DNA of 64,000 nt from Thermococcus guaymasensis DSM 11113 (lineage in GTDB: Archaea; Methanobacteriota_B; Thermococci; Thermococcales; Thermococcaceae), in assembly GCF_000816105.1 (NCBI RefSeq), contig NZ_CP007140.1, forward strand, positions 806,001-870,000. The letters are read 5' to 3'. This document shows, in pieces, positions 8,626 through 16,721 of the stretch (position 1 is the first letter of the stretch; each line of letters starts with the position of its first letter). The notes beneath the pieces were generated by a model. The model made no database searches. It saw nothing but the letters and a program-made list of their open reading frames with translations, and was not told the DNA's origin. The position numbers were made by a program, and so were the translations under genes.

Positions 8626-9653
8626 TGAAGCCCATGATACCGGTCACCGTCGTGAGGCGACTGCTCCGCGTGAGGGTCAAGGTGAGCAGAAACCGGCTAA
8701 TCCAGATAGCTCTCGCGGTCCTGCTCCTGGCAATCGCGTTTGCGACGGCTTTTGCTTACTTTGAGGGCGTTGACTTTTTCACTGCCTTCTACTGGGCGAT
8801 TATTACAATGGCCACGATAGGCTACGGCGACGTCACTCCTTCAACTGAGGGAGGAAGAATCATTGCTATGGTAGCTTCAGTCGCCGGTATATCCACTTTT
8901 ACTGCCCTCATTTCTCTTTTGGCTGAGAACTTTATCTCTTCATCCATCAGGAGGATGATGGGCATGCACCGTGTTAGCTACTCCAATCATTATCTGGTAA
9001 TTGGCCAAGGAAGTAGCGTTTCAACCTGCGTTAACGAACTTATGAGCGCAATTGAGCGCGGTGAGCTAAAACTCGCCCCGATAGTGGTCCTCTTTCCCAG
9101 CGAGGAGGAGCGCAAGAAGGTTGAGCTTCCAGAGGAAATAGAGGTCCTCATTGGCGACCCCACCAACAGAGAGACCCTCGAAAGGGCCCGGGTTGACAGG
9201 GCTTCTCACGTAATCTTGGCCCTTGAAGACGACTCCAAAGCCGTCTTCGTGACCCTTATGGTGAAGAGGATGTCGAATGCAAAGGTTCTCGTCGAGGTTC
9301 TGAGCGAGGACAGTGTTGAGCTGCTCAAAGGGGCCGGTGCCGATAGGGTCATAGTGAGCAGAAGCTTGGCTGGAAGGCTTCTCGCGAGTTCAGTCTTCGA
9401 GCCGGAGGTGGTCGACGTCATAGACGACATAACGAGCTCGGTTAAGGGCTACGACGTCACAGTGATGGATGGGAAGGAGTTCTGGGGCAGGCCCTACATA
9501 GCGGCCCTCCGAGAGCTCAAAGAGGAAAGAAACCTCTTTCTCCTTGGCTACTACCTTGGTGCTCCGGTTCTCAATCCCCCACTCGACGAGCCGATTCCCG
9601 AGGGTGCCAGGCTGATAGTTTTGAGGGGCTCTGTTTCCACTGGAAAACTCTAA
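8625..9653 (+). CDS. Potassium channel with RCK/TrkA-N domain
   Basis: Two-helix potassium channel of 342 residues. After a basic N-terminus come TM1, a pore helix with the selectivity filter TIGYGD, and TM2. The cytoplasmic part has a Rossmann-like RCK domain starting HYLVIGQGSSVS and a C-terminal TrkA-C-like part. This MthK/Kch-type layout implies ligand-gated potassium flux across the membrane. I chose ATG 8625 because the longer TTG start at 8589 has no ribosome-binding site; ATG 8634 is also possible. A TATA-like CTTTTTAA lies just upstream, so the mRNA may be nearly leaderless. Its last codons contain a further ORB core. It separates oriC from radA and has no obvious role in replication. 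Confidence 0.9.
   Translation: MKPMIPVTVVRRLLRVRVKVSRNRLIQIALAVLLLAIAFATAFAYFEGVDFFTAFYWAIITMATIGYGDVTPSTEGGRIIAMVASVAGISTFTALISLLAENFISSSIRRMMGMHRVSYSNHYLVIGQGSSVSTCVNELMSAIERGELKLAPIVVLFPSEEERKKVELPEEIEVLIGDPTNRETLERARVDRASHVILALEDDSKAVFVTLMVKRMSNAKVLVEVLSEDSVELLKGAGADRVIVSRSLAGRLLASSVFEPEVVDVIDDITSSVKGYDVTVMDGKEFWGRPYIAALRELKEERNLFLLGYYLGAPVLNPPLDEPIPEGARLIVLRGSVSTGKL
9633..9647 (-). repeat. ORB core at the 3' end of the potassium-channel gene
   Basis: TTTCCACTGGAAAA begins at 9634 and is preceded by GAGGGGCTCTG. On the minus strand this is core, spacer and a C/G-rich end like the oriC ORBs. It encodes the terminal VSTGKL, which is not part of a conserved domain, so protein constraint is unlikely to explain it. 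Confidence 0.6.
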
Positions 9654-9712
9654 GTTAATAGCGTATCTCCGGTAGTTCTCTTTTTTCTAGGCTTTTCAAT
9701 AAAATCTAAGTG

Positions 9713-9740
9713 TTTATAAAGTTCGTTTCTCGAAACGGAC
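9713..9740 (+). promoter_or_regulatory. TATA box followed by a palindrome, upstream of radA
   Basis: TTTATAAA at 9713-9720 is directly followed by the near-perfect inverted repeat GTTCGTTTCTCGAAACGGAC (9721-9740). It lies about 95 bases upstream of radA. A second TATA (9782-9790, CTATTTAA) is better placed for the radA start. The palindrome may be an operator for an upstream radA promoter or a transcript hairpin. Confidence 0.45.
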
Positions 9741-9834
9741 GAAAGTCTTAAAAGATTGTCTTCTCGATTTTTCCAGGAAAAGCTATTTAACCCCCGAACT
9801 TTACCCCCATTAAGGGTATTCCCGGGTGAGTCTC

Positions 9835-10896
9835 ATGGCGAAGAAGAAAGTTGAAGAGGAAGTTAAAGAGCTTGAGGAGTTCGAGGAGCTTGAAATAGCC
9901 GAAAGCTCACCGTTATCGTCTTCAAAGAAGAAAAAAGGGAAGGAAATCAAAACTCTGGAGGATCTGCCAGGCGTTGGCCCTGCCACCGCTGAAAAACTTC
10001 GCGAGGCCGGTTATGACACGATCGAAGCAATTGCCGTTGCTTCCCCCCTCGAGCTCAAGGAGATAGCTGGAATAAGCGAGGGCGCCGCGCTCAAGATAAT
10101 CCAGGCCGCAAGGGAAGCTGCCAACATCGGAACCTTCATGCGCGCCGACGAGTATATGGAGAAGAGGAGGACCATAGGCAAGATTTCCACTGGAAGCAAA
10201 GCCCTCGACAAGCTCCTCGGTGGTGGAATAGAGACCCAGGCCATAACCGAGGTCTTTGGAGAGTTCGGAAGCGGAAAGACGCAGCTCGCCCACACCCTCG
10301 CGGTCATGGTCCAGAAACCGCCCGAGGAAGGCGGACTCGGCGGCTCCATTATCTGGATCGACACGGAGAACACCTTCAGGCCCGAGAGGATAAGGCAGAT
10401 AGCGGAGGCGAGGGGCCTCGATCCCGACGAGGTCCTCAAGAACATCTACGTGGCAAGGGCTTTCAACAGCAACCACCAGATGCTCCTCGTTGAGAGAGCC
10501 GAGGAGATAATCAAGGAGAAGGCCTCAACCGACAGACCGGTCAAGCTCCTCGTCGTTGACTCGCTCATGGCCCACTTCAGGAGCGAGTACGTCGGCAGGG
10601 GTTCCTTGGCCGAGAGACAGCAGAAGCTTGCCAAACACCTCGCAGACCTGCACCGCCTGGCGGACCTCTACGACATCGCGGTGTTCGTGACGAACCAGGT
10701 GCAGGCGAAGCCCGATGCCTTCTTCGGCGACCCGACGAGGCCCGTCGGTGGTCATATACTCGCTCATTCCGCAACGCTCAGGGTCTACCTCAGGAAGGGC
10801 AAGGCAGGCAAGCGCGTCGCCAGGCTCATAGACAGCCCGCACCTTCCGGAGGGAGAGGCCGTCTTCAGGATCACCGAGAAGGGAGTTGAGGACTAA
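9835..10896 (+). CDS. radA: DNA repair and recombination protein RadA
   Basis: Archaeal RecA/Rad51 recombinase that forms ATP-dependent filaments on single-stranded DNA and promotes strand exchange. The protein has 353 residues: a charged N-terminus, a helix-hairpin-helix DNA-binding domain (about 38-98), the polymerisation motif FMRAD (101-105), Walker A GEFGSGKT (about 142-149), Walker B LLVVDS, and an L2-region segment with [12 protein letters not shown]. The ATG at 9835 follows GGGTGA at good spacing; a GTG three codons earlier overlaps that site and is less likely. No intein is present. The gene heads a short repair cluster with nucS. Confidence 0.96.
   Translation: MAKKKVEEEVKELEEFEELEIAESSPLSSSKKKKGKEIKTLEDLPGVGPATAEKLREAGYDTIEAIAVASPLELKEIAGISEGAALKIIQAAREAANIGTFMRADEYMEKRRTIGKISTGSKALDKLLGGGIETQAITEVFGEFGSGKTQLAHTLAVMVQKPPEEGGLGGSIIWIDTENTFRPERIRQIAEARGLDPDEVLKNIYVARAFNSNHQMLLVERAEEIIKEKASTDRPVKLLVVDSLMAHFRSEYVGRGSLAERQQKLAKHLADLHRLADLYDIAVFVTNQVQAKPDAFFGDPTRPVGGHILAHSATLRVYLRKGKAGKRVARLIDSPHLPEGEAVFRITEKGVED
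10184..10195 (-). repeat. ORB-like core within radA
   Basis: TTTCCACTGGAA encodes the ISTG part of the conserved RadA segment [10 protein letters not shown]. The protein is conserved here, so the match may be coincidental. Confidence 0.35.
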
Positions 10897-10926
10897 TCTT
10901 TTTAATTCCCTCTCCCACTTTTCTCC

Positions 10927-11676
10927 ATGCCCAAGGTCGAGCTCAGGGAGAACCCGTCTCCAGAGGAAATAAAGCTCCTCGTGGATTCTGCCGTATCCTC
11001 AGAGGGGATACTGACGATATTCGCCCGCTGTCGGGTTCACTACGACGGTAGAGCAAAGAGTGAACTCGGCCCCGGCGACAGGGTGATAATTGTCAAGCCC
11101 GACGGTTCTTTCCTCATACACCAGAAGGAGAAGCGCGAGCCCGTCAACTGGCAGCCGCCGGGGAGCGTCGTCAGGCTGGAGCTCCGCGAAAAGCCCGTTC
11201 TCGTCTCGGTCAGAAGGAAGCCGAGGGAAACCCTTGAGGTCGAGCTTGAGGAAGTTTACTTAATCACGGTCTTCCACGCCGAGGACTACGAGGAGCTCGC
11301 TTTAACTGGCAGCGAGGCGGAGATGGCCGAGCTCATCTTCGAGAATCCCGAGGTAATAGAGTTCGGCTTCAAGCCCCTTTACCGCGAGAAACCGATCAAG
11401 CACGGCATCGTTGATGTTTTGGGCGTTGATAGGGAAGGAAACATCGTCGTTCTGGAGCTGAAGCGTAGGCGGGCCGATTTACACGCGGTCAGCCAGCTCA
11501 AGCGCTATGTTGAGACGCTCCGCGAGGAGCACGAGAACGTCAGGGGAATCCTCGTTGCCCCTTCGCTCACATCTGGCGCCAAAAAACTGCTCGAAAAAGA
11601 GGGCCTGGAGTTCAGGAAGCTCGAACCGCCGAAAAGGGACAGGAAATCGAGGGGGAAACAGCTCAAGCTGTTTTAG
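10927..11676 (+). CDS. nucS: Endonuclease NucS/EndoMS (mismatch-specific)
   Basis: Dimeric endonuclease that cuts both strands at mismatches in archaea lacking MutS/MutL. The protein has 249 residues. The N-terminal domain includes Trp75 in VNWQPPGS, in the region that stacks on flipped bases. The C-terminal RecB-like nuclease shows Asp163 (GIVDVLG), Glu177 and Lys179 (VLELKR), the family catalytic triad. The tail GKQLKLF is a PCNA-interacting motif, linking the enzyme to the replication clamp. It starts 30 bases after radA. The NucS/EndoMS subfamily is well described in Pyrococcus and T. kodakarensis. Confidence 0.93.
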   Translation: MPKVELRENPSPEEIKLLVDSAVSSEGILTIFARCRVHYDGRAKSELGPGDRVIIVKPDGSFLIHQKEKREPVNWQPPGSVVRLELREKPVLVSVRRKPRETLEVELEEVYLITVFHAEDYEELALTGSEAEMAELIFENPEVIEFGFKPLYREKPIKHGIVDVLGVDREGNIVVLELKRRRADLHAVSQLKRYVETLREEHENVRGILVAPSLTSGAKKLLEKEGLEFRKLEPPKRDRKSRGKQLKLF

Positions 11677-12056
11677 CCCATGCTCATCTCGTGCGGGAGC
11701 AGTTCCCTCACCTTTGCGACAAGGATTCTTTCACTTCTCTCGACCTCGACGACCCTTCCGAGGCCGACCAGCTTCACCTTTGCCCTACAGACTGTTATCT
11801 CACGCTCGTCGCTCTCCTCCCATGGGATCCTTGTTTCAAGCTGCTTTGCCTCCACGAGGTCTGCGAGGAGGCCTTCCGTTCCTGTGGAGACGTCCTCAAA
11901 GGGCTCGTACGTCAGGAACAGCCTGAGGGCCTCGTCCATCGCCTTTTCCACCGCTAGAACGTTCCTCGCGCTCCTGAGCTCTATCGTCCTGTAGGGGTTC
12001 TTTAGGAGTTCGTCCAAGACGCGTTTTGCGATTCCGGCAAGGATTACCGCCTCCAT
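11673..12056 (-). CDS. Conserved hypothetical protein (DUF473-like?)
   Basis: 127 residues starting MEAVILAGIAKRVLDELLK, soluble and alpha/beta in character, with no motif I can assign. It may belong to the archaeal DUF473 family, but I am unsure. It ends convergently with nucS, the stop codons overlapping, and lies just downstream of the PAC2 gene on the same strand (9-base gap), so it is probably in that operon. Confidence 0.7.
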   Translation of the reverse strand: MEAVILAGIAKRVLDELLKNPYRTIELRSARNVLAVEKAMDEALRLFLTYEPFEDVSTGTEGLLADLVEAKQLETRIPWEESDEREITVCRAKVKLVGLGRVVEVERSERILVAKVRELLPHEMSMG

Positions 12057-12065
12057 GCTACCACC

Positions 12066-12794
12066 TCAGAGGTAAATGCTTTCGTACTGCTTCATCTCTT
12101 TCTTCCTCGCCCGCTCCATCTGCTCGTGCATCTTTCTGAGCTGTTCCTCGATCATCTCGGCCTCCTTGATGAGCGGTTCCGTCGAGACGTCAATCGGCGT
12201 GAGCTTCTTGAGGACCTCGATGACGTTGGCAGCCGCCCTTGGGTCTGGCCTATCTCCAAAGGTCTCGCCGAGGAGGACGTAGGCGTTTAAGCCCCTCTTT
12301 CCAGCCTCCCATAAGAGTTTCCCGCTCATACCCATAATCGAGCCGTACTGGAGTATCTTTGCCCCCGCCTCTTCAAGCTCCTTGTTGAGGTCATCCCTGG
12401 CCCCTACGCCCCAGACCTCCATCCTCTCCTTGAAGAAGCCTATGCCGATTCCGCCGATGGAGATTACCTTCTCGGCCTTCATCTCGCTGAGGTAGCTCGC
12501 GAGTTCCTTCGCTATCTCGTTCACCAGCGTCGGCGGAATGTAGATGTCCGCTATAGCTACGATTACGTTGTCCTTGCCGTAGAAGCGGAGCGGTGGGTTG
12601 GGCTTCCCTTCGAGGACTATGCTCATCGGCGGGAGGAACGGGCTCTCGACGTAACCTATCATCTCCATTCCCAGCTCTTTTGCAAGGAAGTTGCCCGCTA
12701 TGTGGCCAACGAGGCCTATTCCGGGATAGCCTTCGATGAATATCGGGTTCTTTACCTCCGGTAGGACGAGCTTGACCGGTCTCTCGTTCTCCAT
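12066..12794 (-). CDS. PAC2 family protein, proteasome assembly chaperone-like
   Basis: 242 residues. It begins with the PAC2 signature region FIEGYPGIGLVGHIAGNFLA, followed by a phosphorylase-like alpha/beta fold with IGGIGIG and GMSGKLLWEAG, and ends in a charged helical tail (about 205-242). Archaeal relatives of this size (PbaB-type) bind proteasome-family complexes through the C-terminus; that role here is inferred. A GGGGTGAGAG ribosome-binding site precedes the ATG. It probably forms a two-gene operon with the downstream hypothetical gene. Confidence 0.85.
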   Translation of the reverse strand: MENERPVKLVLPEVKNPIFIEGYPGIGLVGHIAGNFLAKELGMEMIGYVESPFLPPMSIVLEGKPNPPLRFYGKDNVIVAIADIYIPPTLVNEIAKELASYLSEMKAEKVISIGGIGIGFFKERMEVWGVGARDDLNKELEEAGAKILQYGSIMGMSGKLLWEAGKRGLNAYVLLGETFGDRPDPRAAANVIEVLKKLTPIDVSTEPLIKEAEMIEEQLRKMHEQMERARKKEMKQYESIYL

Positions 12795-12849
12795 TCTCTC
12801 ACCCCTTTTGAGTTTAGTTTCAAAAGGTTATTAAATTTTCGGAGTTTCA

Positions 12850-12862
12850 TTTCCACTGGAAA
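12850..12862 (-). repeat. Intergenic ORB upstream of the MTA phosphorylase gene
   Basis: TTTCCACTGGAAA preceded by GGAGTTTCA. On the minus strand this is the same core plus TGAAACTCC arm as the main oriC ORB at 8474. It lies in non-coding DNA about 4.4 kb from the origin centre, so coding constraint cannot explain it. Confidence 0.65.
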
Positions 12863-12908
12863 AGCAACCCTTAAATAACTCGGGCTTTATTTTTACAGGG
12901 TGATGACC

Positions 12909-13682
12909 ATGCCGAGGATAGGCATCATAGGTGGTTCCGGGGTTTACGGCGTCTTCGAGCCGAAGGAGACGGTCAAGGTTCACACGCCCTACGGAAGGCC
13001 TTCAGCTCCGGTGGAAATCGGCGAAATCGGGGGCGTTGAGGTGGCATTCATACCGAGGCACGGCAAGCACCACGAGTTCCCGCCGCATGAAGTCCCCTAC
13101 CGCGCGAACATCTGGGCGCTCAAGGAGCTGGGCGTTGAGCGCGTGATTGGCGTTACAGCAGTCGGCTCACTCCGCGAGGAGTACAAGCCCGGCGACATCG
13201 TCATAACCGACCAGTTCATTGACTTCACGAAGAAGCGCGACTACACCTTCTACAACGGGCCGAGGGTTGCCCACGTCTCGATGGCCGACCCCTTCTGTCC
13301 CGAGCTTAGGAAAATCTTCTACGAGACCGCTAAAGAGCTCGGCTTCCCCGTTCACGAGAAGGGCACCTACGTCTGCATAGAGGGGCCGCGCTTCTCAACC
13401 CGCGCCGAGAGCTTCATGTTCCGTCAGTACGCCCACATAATCGGAATGACCCTCGTTCCAGAGGTAAACCTTGCGCGCGAGCTCGGAATGTGCTACGTTA
13501 ACATAGCGACCGTCACAGACTACGACGTCTGGGCCGAGAAGCCAGTGGATGCCCAAGAGGTTCTCAAGGTCATGGCCGAGAACAACTACAAGGTCCAGGA
13601 GCTTCTCAAGAGGGGCATCCCGAGGATTCCCGAGGAGAGGAACTGCGGCTGTGCCGATGTCCTGAAGACGATGTTCGTCTGA
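12909..13682 (+). CDS. mtnP: S-methyl-5'-thioadenosine phosphorylase
   Basis: Cleaves methylthioadenosine with phosphate to adenine and 5-methylthioribose-1-phosphate, the first step of salvage from polyamine synthesis. The 257 residues match the Pyrococcus enzyme length. Visible motifs: GIIGGSGVY near the N-terminus (phosphate binding), [29 protein letters not shown] and VTDYDVW with the catalytic aspartate region. A cysteine-containing tail (RNCGCADV) resembles the CXC motif of hyperthermophilic homologues. The ATG at 12909 follows GGGTGATGACC; upstream GTG/ATG codons form that site. It is followed by the MTA/SAH deaminase gene. Confidence 0.93.
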   Translation: MPRIGIIGGSGVYGVFEPKETVKVHTPYGRPSAPVEIGEIGGVEVAFIPRHGKHHEFPPHEVPYRANIWALKELGVERVIGVTAVGSLREEYKPGDIVITDQFIDFTKKRDYTFYNGPRVAHVSMADPFCPELRKIFYETAKELGFPVHEKGTYVCIEGPRFSTRAESFMFRQYAHIIGMTLVPEVNLARELGMCYVNIATVTDYDVWAEKPVDAQEVLKVMAENNYKVQELLKRGIPRIPEERNCGCADVLKTMFV

Positions 13683-13753
13683 TCTCTTTTCTCCGTCACC
13701 TTTTTAACTCCCGCCGGAAACATAGCTTTTCAAAGGAGTTCGGGGTGGTCTGA

Positions 13754-15028
13754 GTGAGCATTCTCATCAGGAACGGTTACGTGGTTTACGGTGAAAACCT
13801 TGAGGTTATTAAAGCAGACGTGCTAATCCAGGGCAACAGAATTGTCGAGGTCAAGAAAGGAATCAACGAGAGCGCCGATACAGTAATAGACGCGACCGGA
13901 AAGGTCGTTTCTCCTGGATTCGTCAATCTGCACACCCACTCGCCGATGGGCCTTCTGCGTGGTCTTGCCGACGATTTACCGCTGATGGAGTGGCTGGAGA
14001 AGCACATCTGGCCGAGGGAAGCGAAGCTAACGCGCGAGCACATCAAGGTCGGTGCCTACTTGGGAGCGCTTGAAATGATTAAGACCGGAACCACTACTTT
14101 CCTCGACATGTACTTCCAGATGGACGCGGTGGCTGAAGCAACCCTTGAGGCCGGCCTCCGTGGATACCTGAGCTACGGCATGATAGACCTTGGCGACCCC
14201 GAGCGAACGGAGAAGGAGCTCAACGAAGCCCTCCGCGAGATGAAGGCCATCGAGGGCCTCAACTCCGATAGGGTTCACTTCGTCTTTGGGCCCCACGCGC
14301 CCTACACATGTTCCTTAGCTCTGCTGAAGGAAGTTAGGAAGCTCGCGGACGAGCACGGGAAGCTTATAACGATCCACGTTGCCGAGACGATGGCCGAGCT
14401 CGGAAAGATTCAGGAGCGCTACGGGAAGAGCCCCGTCATTCTGCTCGATGAGATTGGCTTCCTCGGGAGCGACGTTATAATAGCGCACGGCGTCTGGCTC
14501 GACAGCAGGGACATACAGATTCTCGCGAGGAACGGCGTTACGGTTGCCCACAACCCCGGCAGCAACATGAAGCTCGCCAGCGGCGTGATGCCACTGCAGA
14601 GGCTTCTAAATGCGGGCGTCAATGTGGGTCTTGGAACCGACGGGAGTGCGAGCAACAACAACCTCGACATGGTTGAGGAGATGAAGTTAGCTGCCCTGCT
14701 CCACAAGGTTCATAACCTTGACCCGACGGTTGCGGATGCAAAGACTGTCTTCAGGATGGCCACGCTCAACGGTGCAAAAGCGCTCCGCCTCAACGCCGGC
14801 GTTATAAAGCCCGGCTACCTAGCCGATGTAGTTATCTTCAACTTCAACCAGCCCCATCTAAGACCGATAAACGACGTCGTGAGCCACATCGTCTATTCGG
14901 CAAACGGCAACGATGTCGAGACGACTATAGTTGACGGGAAAATCCTAATGCTCGACCGCGAAGTCCTTACGCTGGACGAGGAAAAGATACTCCAGAAGGT
15001 GGAGGAGGCGATTGAAAGCCTCTCCTGA
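13754..15028 (+). CDS. mtaD: 5-methylthioadenosine/S-adenosylhomocysteine deaminase
   Basis: Amidohydrolase of 424 residues that deaminates methylthioadenosine, SAH and related adenosines. Metal-binding motifs are in order: HTHSPMGLLRG (about 60-70), the FGPHAPYTCS segment, TIHVAET, AHGVWLD and LGTDGSASNNNLDM. A GTG start at 13754 follows GGGGTGG. Its position next to MTA phosphorylase suggests the two handle the same by-products of S-adenosylmethionine use. Other amino-hydrolases of the family can act on related purines, so exact substrate preference is inferred. Confidence 0.9.
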   Translation: MSILIRNGYVVYGENLEVIKADVLIQGNRIVEVKKGINESADTVIDATGKVVSPGFVNLHTHSPMGLLRGLADDLPLMEWLEKHIWPREAKLTREHIKVGAYLGALEMIKTGTTTFLDMYFQMDAVAEATLEAGLRGYLSYGMIDLGDPERTEKELNEALREMKAIEGLNSDRVHFVFGPHAPYTCSLALLKEVRKLADEHGKLITIHVAETMAELGKIQERYGKSPVILLDEIGFLGSDVIIAHGVWLDSRDIQILARNGVTVAHNPGSNMKLASGVMPLQRLLNAGVNVGLGTDGSASNNNLDMVEEMKLAALLHKVHNLDPTVADAKTVFRMATLNGAKALRLNAGVIKPGYLADVVIFNFNQPHLRPINDVVSHIVYSANGNDVETTIVDGKILMLDREVLTLDEEKILQKVEEAIESLS

Positions 15029-15030
15029 TT

Positions 15031-15318
15031 TTATCCTCCGAAGTACTCCTCTACGAGCTCCTTGGCGGACGGCTTATAAAGCTCCAGAACTTCAATTTTC
15101 TCTATAACGTTTCCCTCTCTAAGTTTGAGCTTTACCTTTCCCCCATAGACCTGAAGGTCGTCCAGCATTCCGTAGATTGCATCCTCTGCCTCCAGAGGGG
15201 TTTTGAATTTCATTATATACTCCTCGCCGTCGGGAAGTATGAGCTTGATCCAGTACTCGTTCTTTCTTTTGAAGGGACGAGTCACCTTTGGCTTGAAGTT
15301 CTTAACGATTATCTCCAC
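15031..15318 (-). CDS. Small hypothetical protein
   Basis: 95 residues starting MEIIVKNFKPKVTRPFKRKN, basic at the N-terminus, with alternating strand/helix character and no recognised motif. GGAGGTGATC precedes the ATG, which supports expression. It ends two bases from the convergent deaminase gene. Function unknown. Confidence 0.7.
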   Translation of the reverse strand: MEIIVKNFKPKVTRPFKRKNEYWIKLILPDGEEYIMKFKTPLEAEDAIYGMLDDLQVYGGKVKLKLREGNVIEKIEVLELYKPSAKELVEEYFGG

Positions 15319-15378
15319 GCGATCACCTCCGCACTCGATGACCTTGAGTTTCTCTAACCTTTTAGCCTTTATGAATTT

Positions 15379-16266
15379 TTAAGGGTTCCCATCGAACGGA
15401 AGGTTCAGATTAAGCTCCCTGCTCTTCTCCACTATCCTCTCGAGCGGCACAACTGCGCTCCTAGCCCCTACCTTCTGTACCGTCAGGTAGGCCAGTAACA
15501 TGCCCAGCTTTGCCGAATCCTCCAGAGACCAGCCGTTAAGAACTCCAAAAATAACGCCTGCCGCAAAGGAATCTCCGGCGCCAGTAGAATCAACTACCTC
15601 TGCGCTCAATCCTCTGACCTCTCTGACACGGCCTTTGCTGTCCCTGACTAGCGCACCTCCTCCGTTGAGGGTTATTATAAGGTTTTTCGCCGTTGAGAGG
15701 CTTGGATCCAAAGATCCGAACTTTCTCCTGTATTCGTCTTCATTCATCAGCAGGTAGTCTATTTTCTCCTCGATACCCGCTGGGAGGGGGGCTTCACCTA
15801 TGTCAACTGAAACTCCTATTCCGTTCTCGCTTGCAAACTCAACGGCTTCCTTTATTATTCTCTCCGGGTTTGAGGAAAGGTGGATGTGCCGTGCCTGTTT
15901 CATGTAATCAAAGTCCAGTTCCCTCTTTTCGTTTGCGCCGAGGTACTTAACGATCCTTTTGTCTTCCCCGTGGATTATCACCACCGCGATTCCGGAGGGG
16001 ACATCTACTACCTTTATTCCTCCTGTGTCAACCCCAATTTTCTTGAAGTATTCTATGTGAGCCCGTCCAACCTCGTCGTTCCCAACCGCCCCTATGAAGC
16101 CAGTTTTTAGCCCCATGTGAGCCAGCCATGTGATTGTGTTCCCTGCTGCACCTCCCAGCCCAAAGACCGCTTTCTTTGCCGATATCTTTTCATGGAACTC
16201 CGGGAACCTGTCCACCAGCATTATTATATCATAATTGAGGTTTCCGATCCCAATGACATCGAGCAT
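15379..16266 (-). CDS. PfkB/ribokinase-family sugar or nucleoside kinase
   Basis: 295 residues with the two family signatures: [17 protein letters not shown] near residue 36 (substrate side) and [16 protein letters not shown] near 220, which contains the catalytic aspartate and anion hole. GGGGGTGATAAA precedes the ATG. Members phosphorylate ribose, nucleosides or ADP-dependent sugars; the sequence alone does not show which. It faces away from the ATP synthase operon across a shared intergenic region. Confidence 0.85.
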   Translation of the reverse strand: MLDVIGIGNLNYDIIMLVDRFPEFHEKISAKKAVFGLGGAAGNTITWLAHMGLKTGFIGAVGNDEVGRAHIEYFKKIGVDTGGIKVVDVPSGIAVVIIHGEDKRIVKYLGANEKRELDFDYMKQARHIHLSSNPERIIKEAVEFASENGIGVSVDIGEAPLPAGIEEKIDYLLMNEDEYRRKFGSLDPSLSTAKNLIITLNGGGALVRDSKGRVREVRGLSAEVVDSTGAGDSFAAGVIFGVLNGWSLEDSAKLGMLLAYLTVQKVGARSAVVPLERIVEKSRELNLNLPFDGNP

Positions 16267-16335
16267 TTTATCACCCCCTTCATTATTTGTTGTGTGGTCT
16301 TTTCTGGTTTTGGGCTTATGAATTGGACTACCACA

Positions 16336-16346
16336 AATTATTTAAA
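16336..16346 (+). promoter_or_regulatory. TATA box of the A-ATPase operon
   Basis: AAATTATTTAA lies about 62-72 bases upstream of the subunit H start. It is the only strong TATA ahead of the nine-gene operon, giving a leader of roughly 35-40 bases. Confidence 0.65.
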
Positions 16347-16407
16347 GTTGATTAGGTTAGCCAAAGGCGAGGTTAGAGCTTATTTTCAATCTCACGGGGG
16401 GCCAATC

Positions 16408-16719
16408 ATGGAGGAGGTCATCAAGCGCATTGTTAATGCTGAAAAGGAAGCGGAAGCTCGGATTGAAGCGGCAAAGGCGGAAGCGAAGAAGATAATCGAA
16501 CAAGCTAAATCAGAGGCCAAGCTCATTGAGGAGGAAATAATCAGAGAGGCAAACCTCCAGGGTGAGAAACTGGTTGAAGATGCTAGGCTTGAAGGTGAGG
16601 GAGAGGCCAAGAAGATCATTGAGGGCGGGGAAACGGAAATCGAGGAAATGAAAGTCAAAGCCACCCAGAACTTTGAGAATGCTGTTTCTGTTGCGATACA
16701 ACTCGTGAGAGGGAGTTGA
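16408..16719 (+). CDS. atpH: A-type ATP synthase subunit H
   Basis: 103-residue, almost wholly helical coiled-coil protein with heptad-like Ala/Glu/Lys repeats (AEARIEAAKAEAKKIIEQAK). It pairs with subunit E to form the peripheral stalk of the A1Ao ATP synthase. The open frame extends 97 codons upstream, but the ATG at 16408 follows GGGGGG and the TATA box lies within the upstream extension, so the short form is correct. First gene of the H-I-K-E-C-F-A-B-D operon. Confidence 0.9.
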   Translation: MEEVIKRIVNAEKEAEARIEAAKAEAKKIIEQAKSEAKLIEEEIIREANLQGEKLVEDARLEGEGEAKKIIEGGETEIEEMKVKATQNFENAVSVAIQLVRGS

Positions 16720-16721
16720 GC

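Noticed and set aside
8369-8680. 103-codon minus-strand frame spanning the unwinding region and the right ORB
   Set aside because: It runs through ORB repeats and antisense to the channel start; composition does not look like protein.
13002-13020. ORB-like CTCCGGTGGAAATC in the MTA phosphorylase gene
   Set aside because: One mismatch in the core and it encodes PVEIGEI within a conserved enzyme; probably chance.
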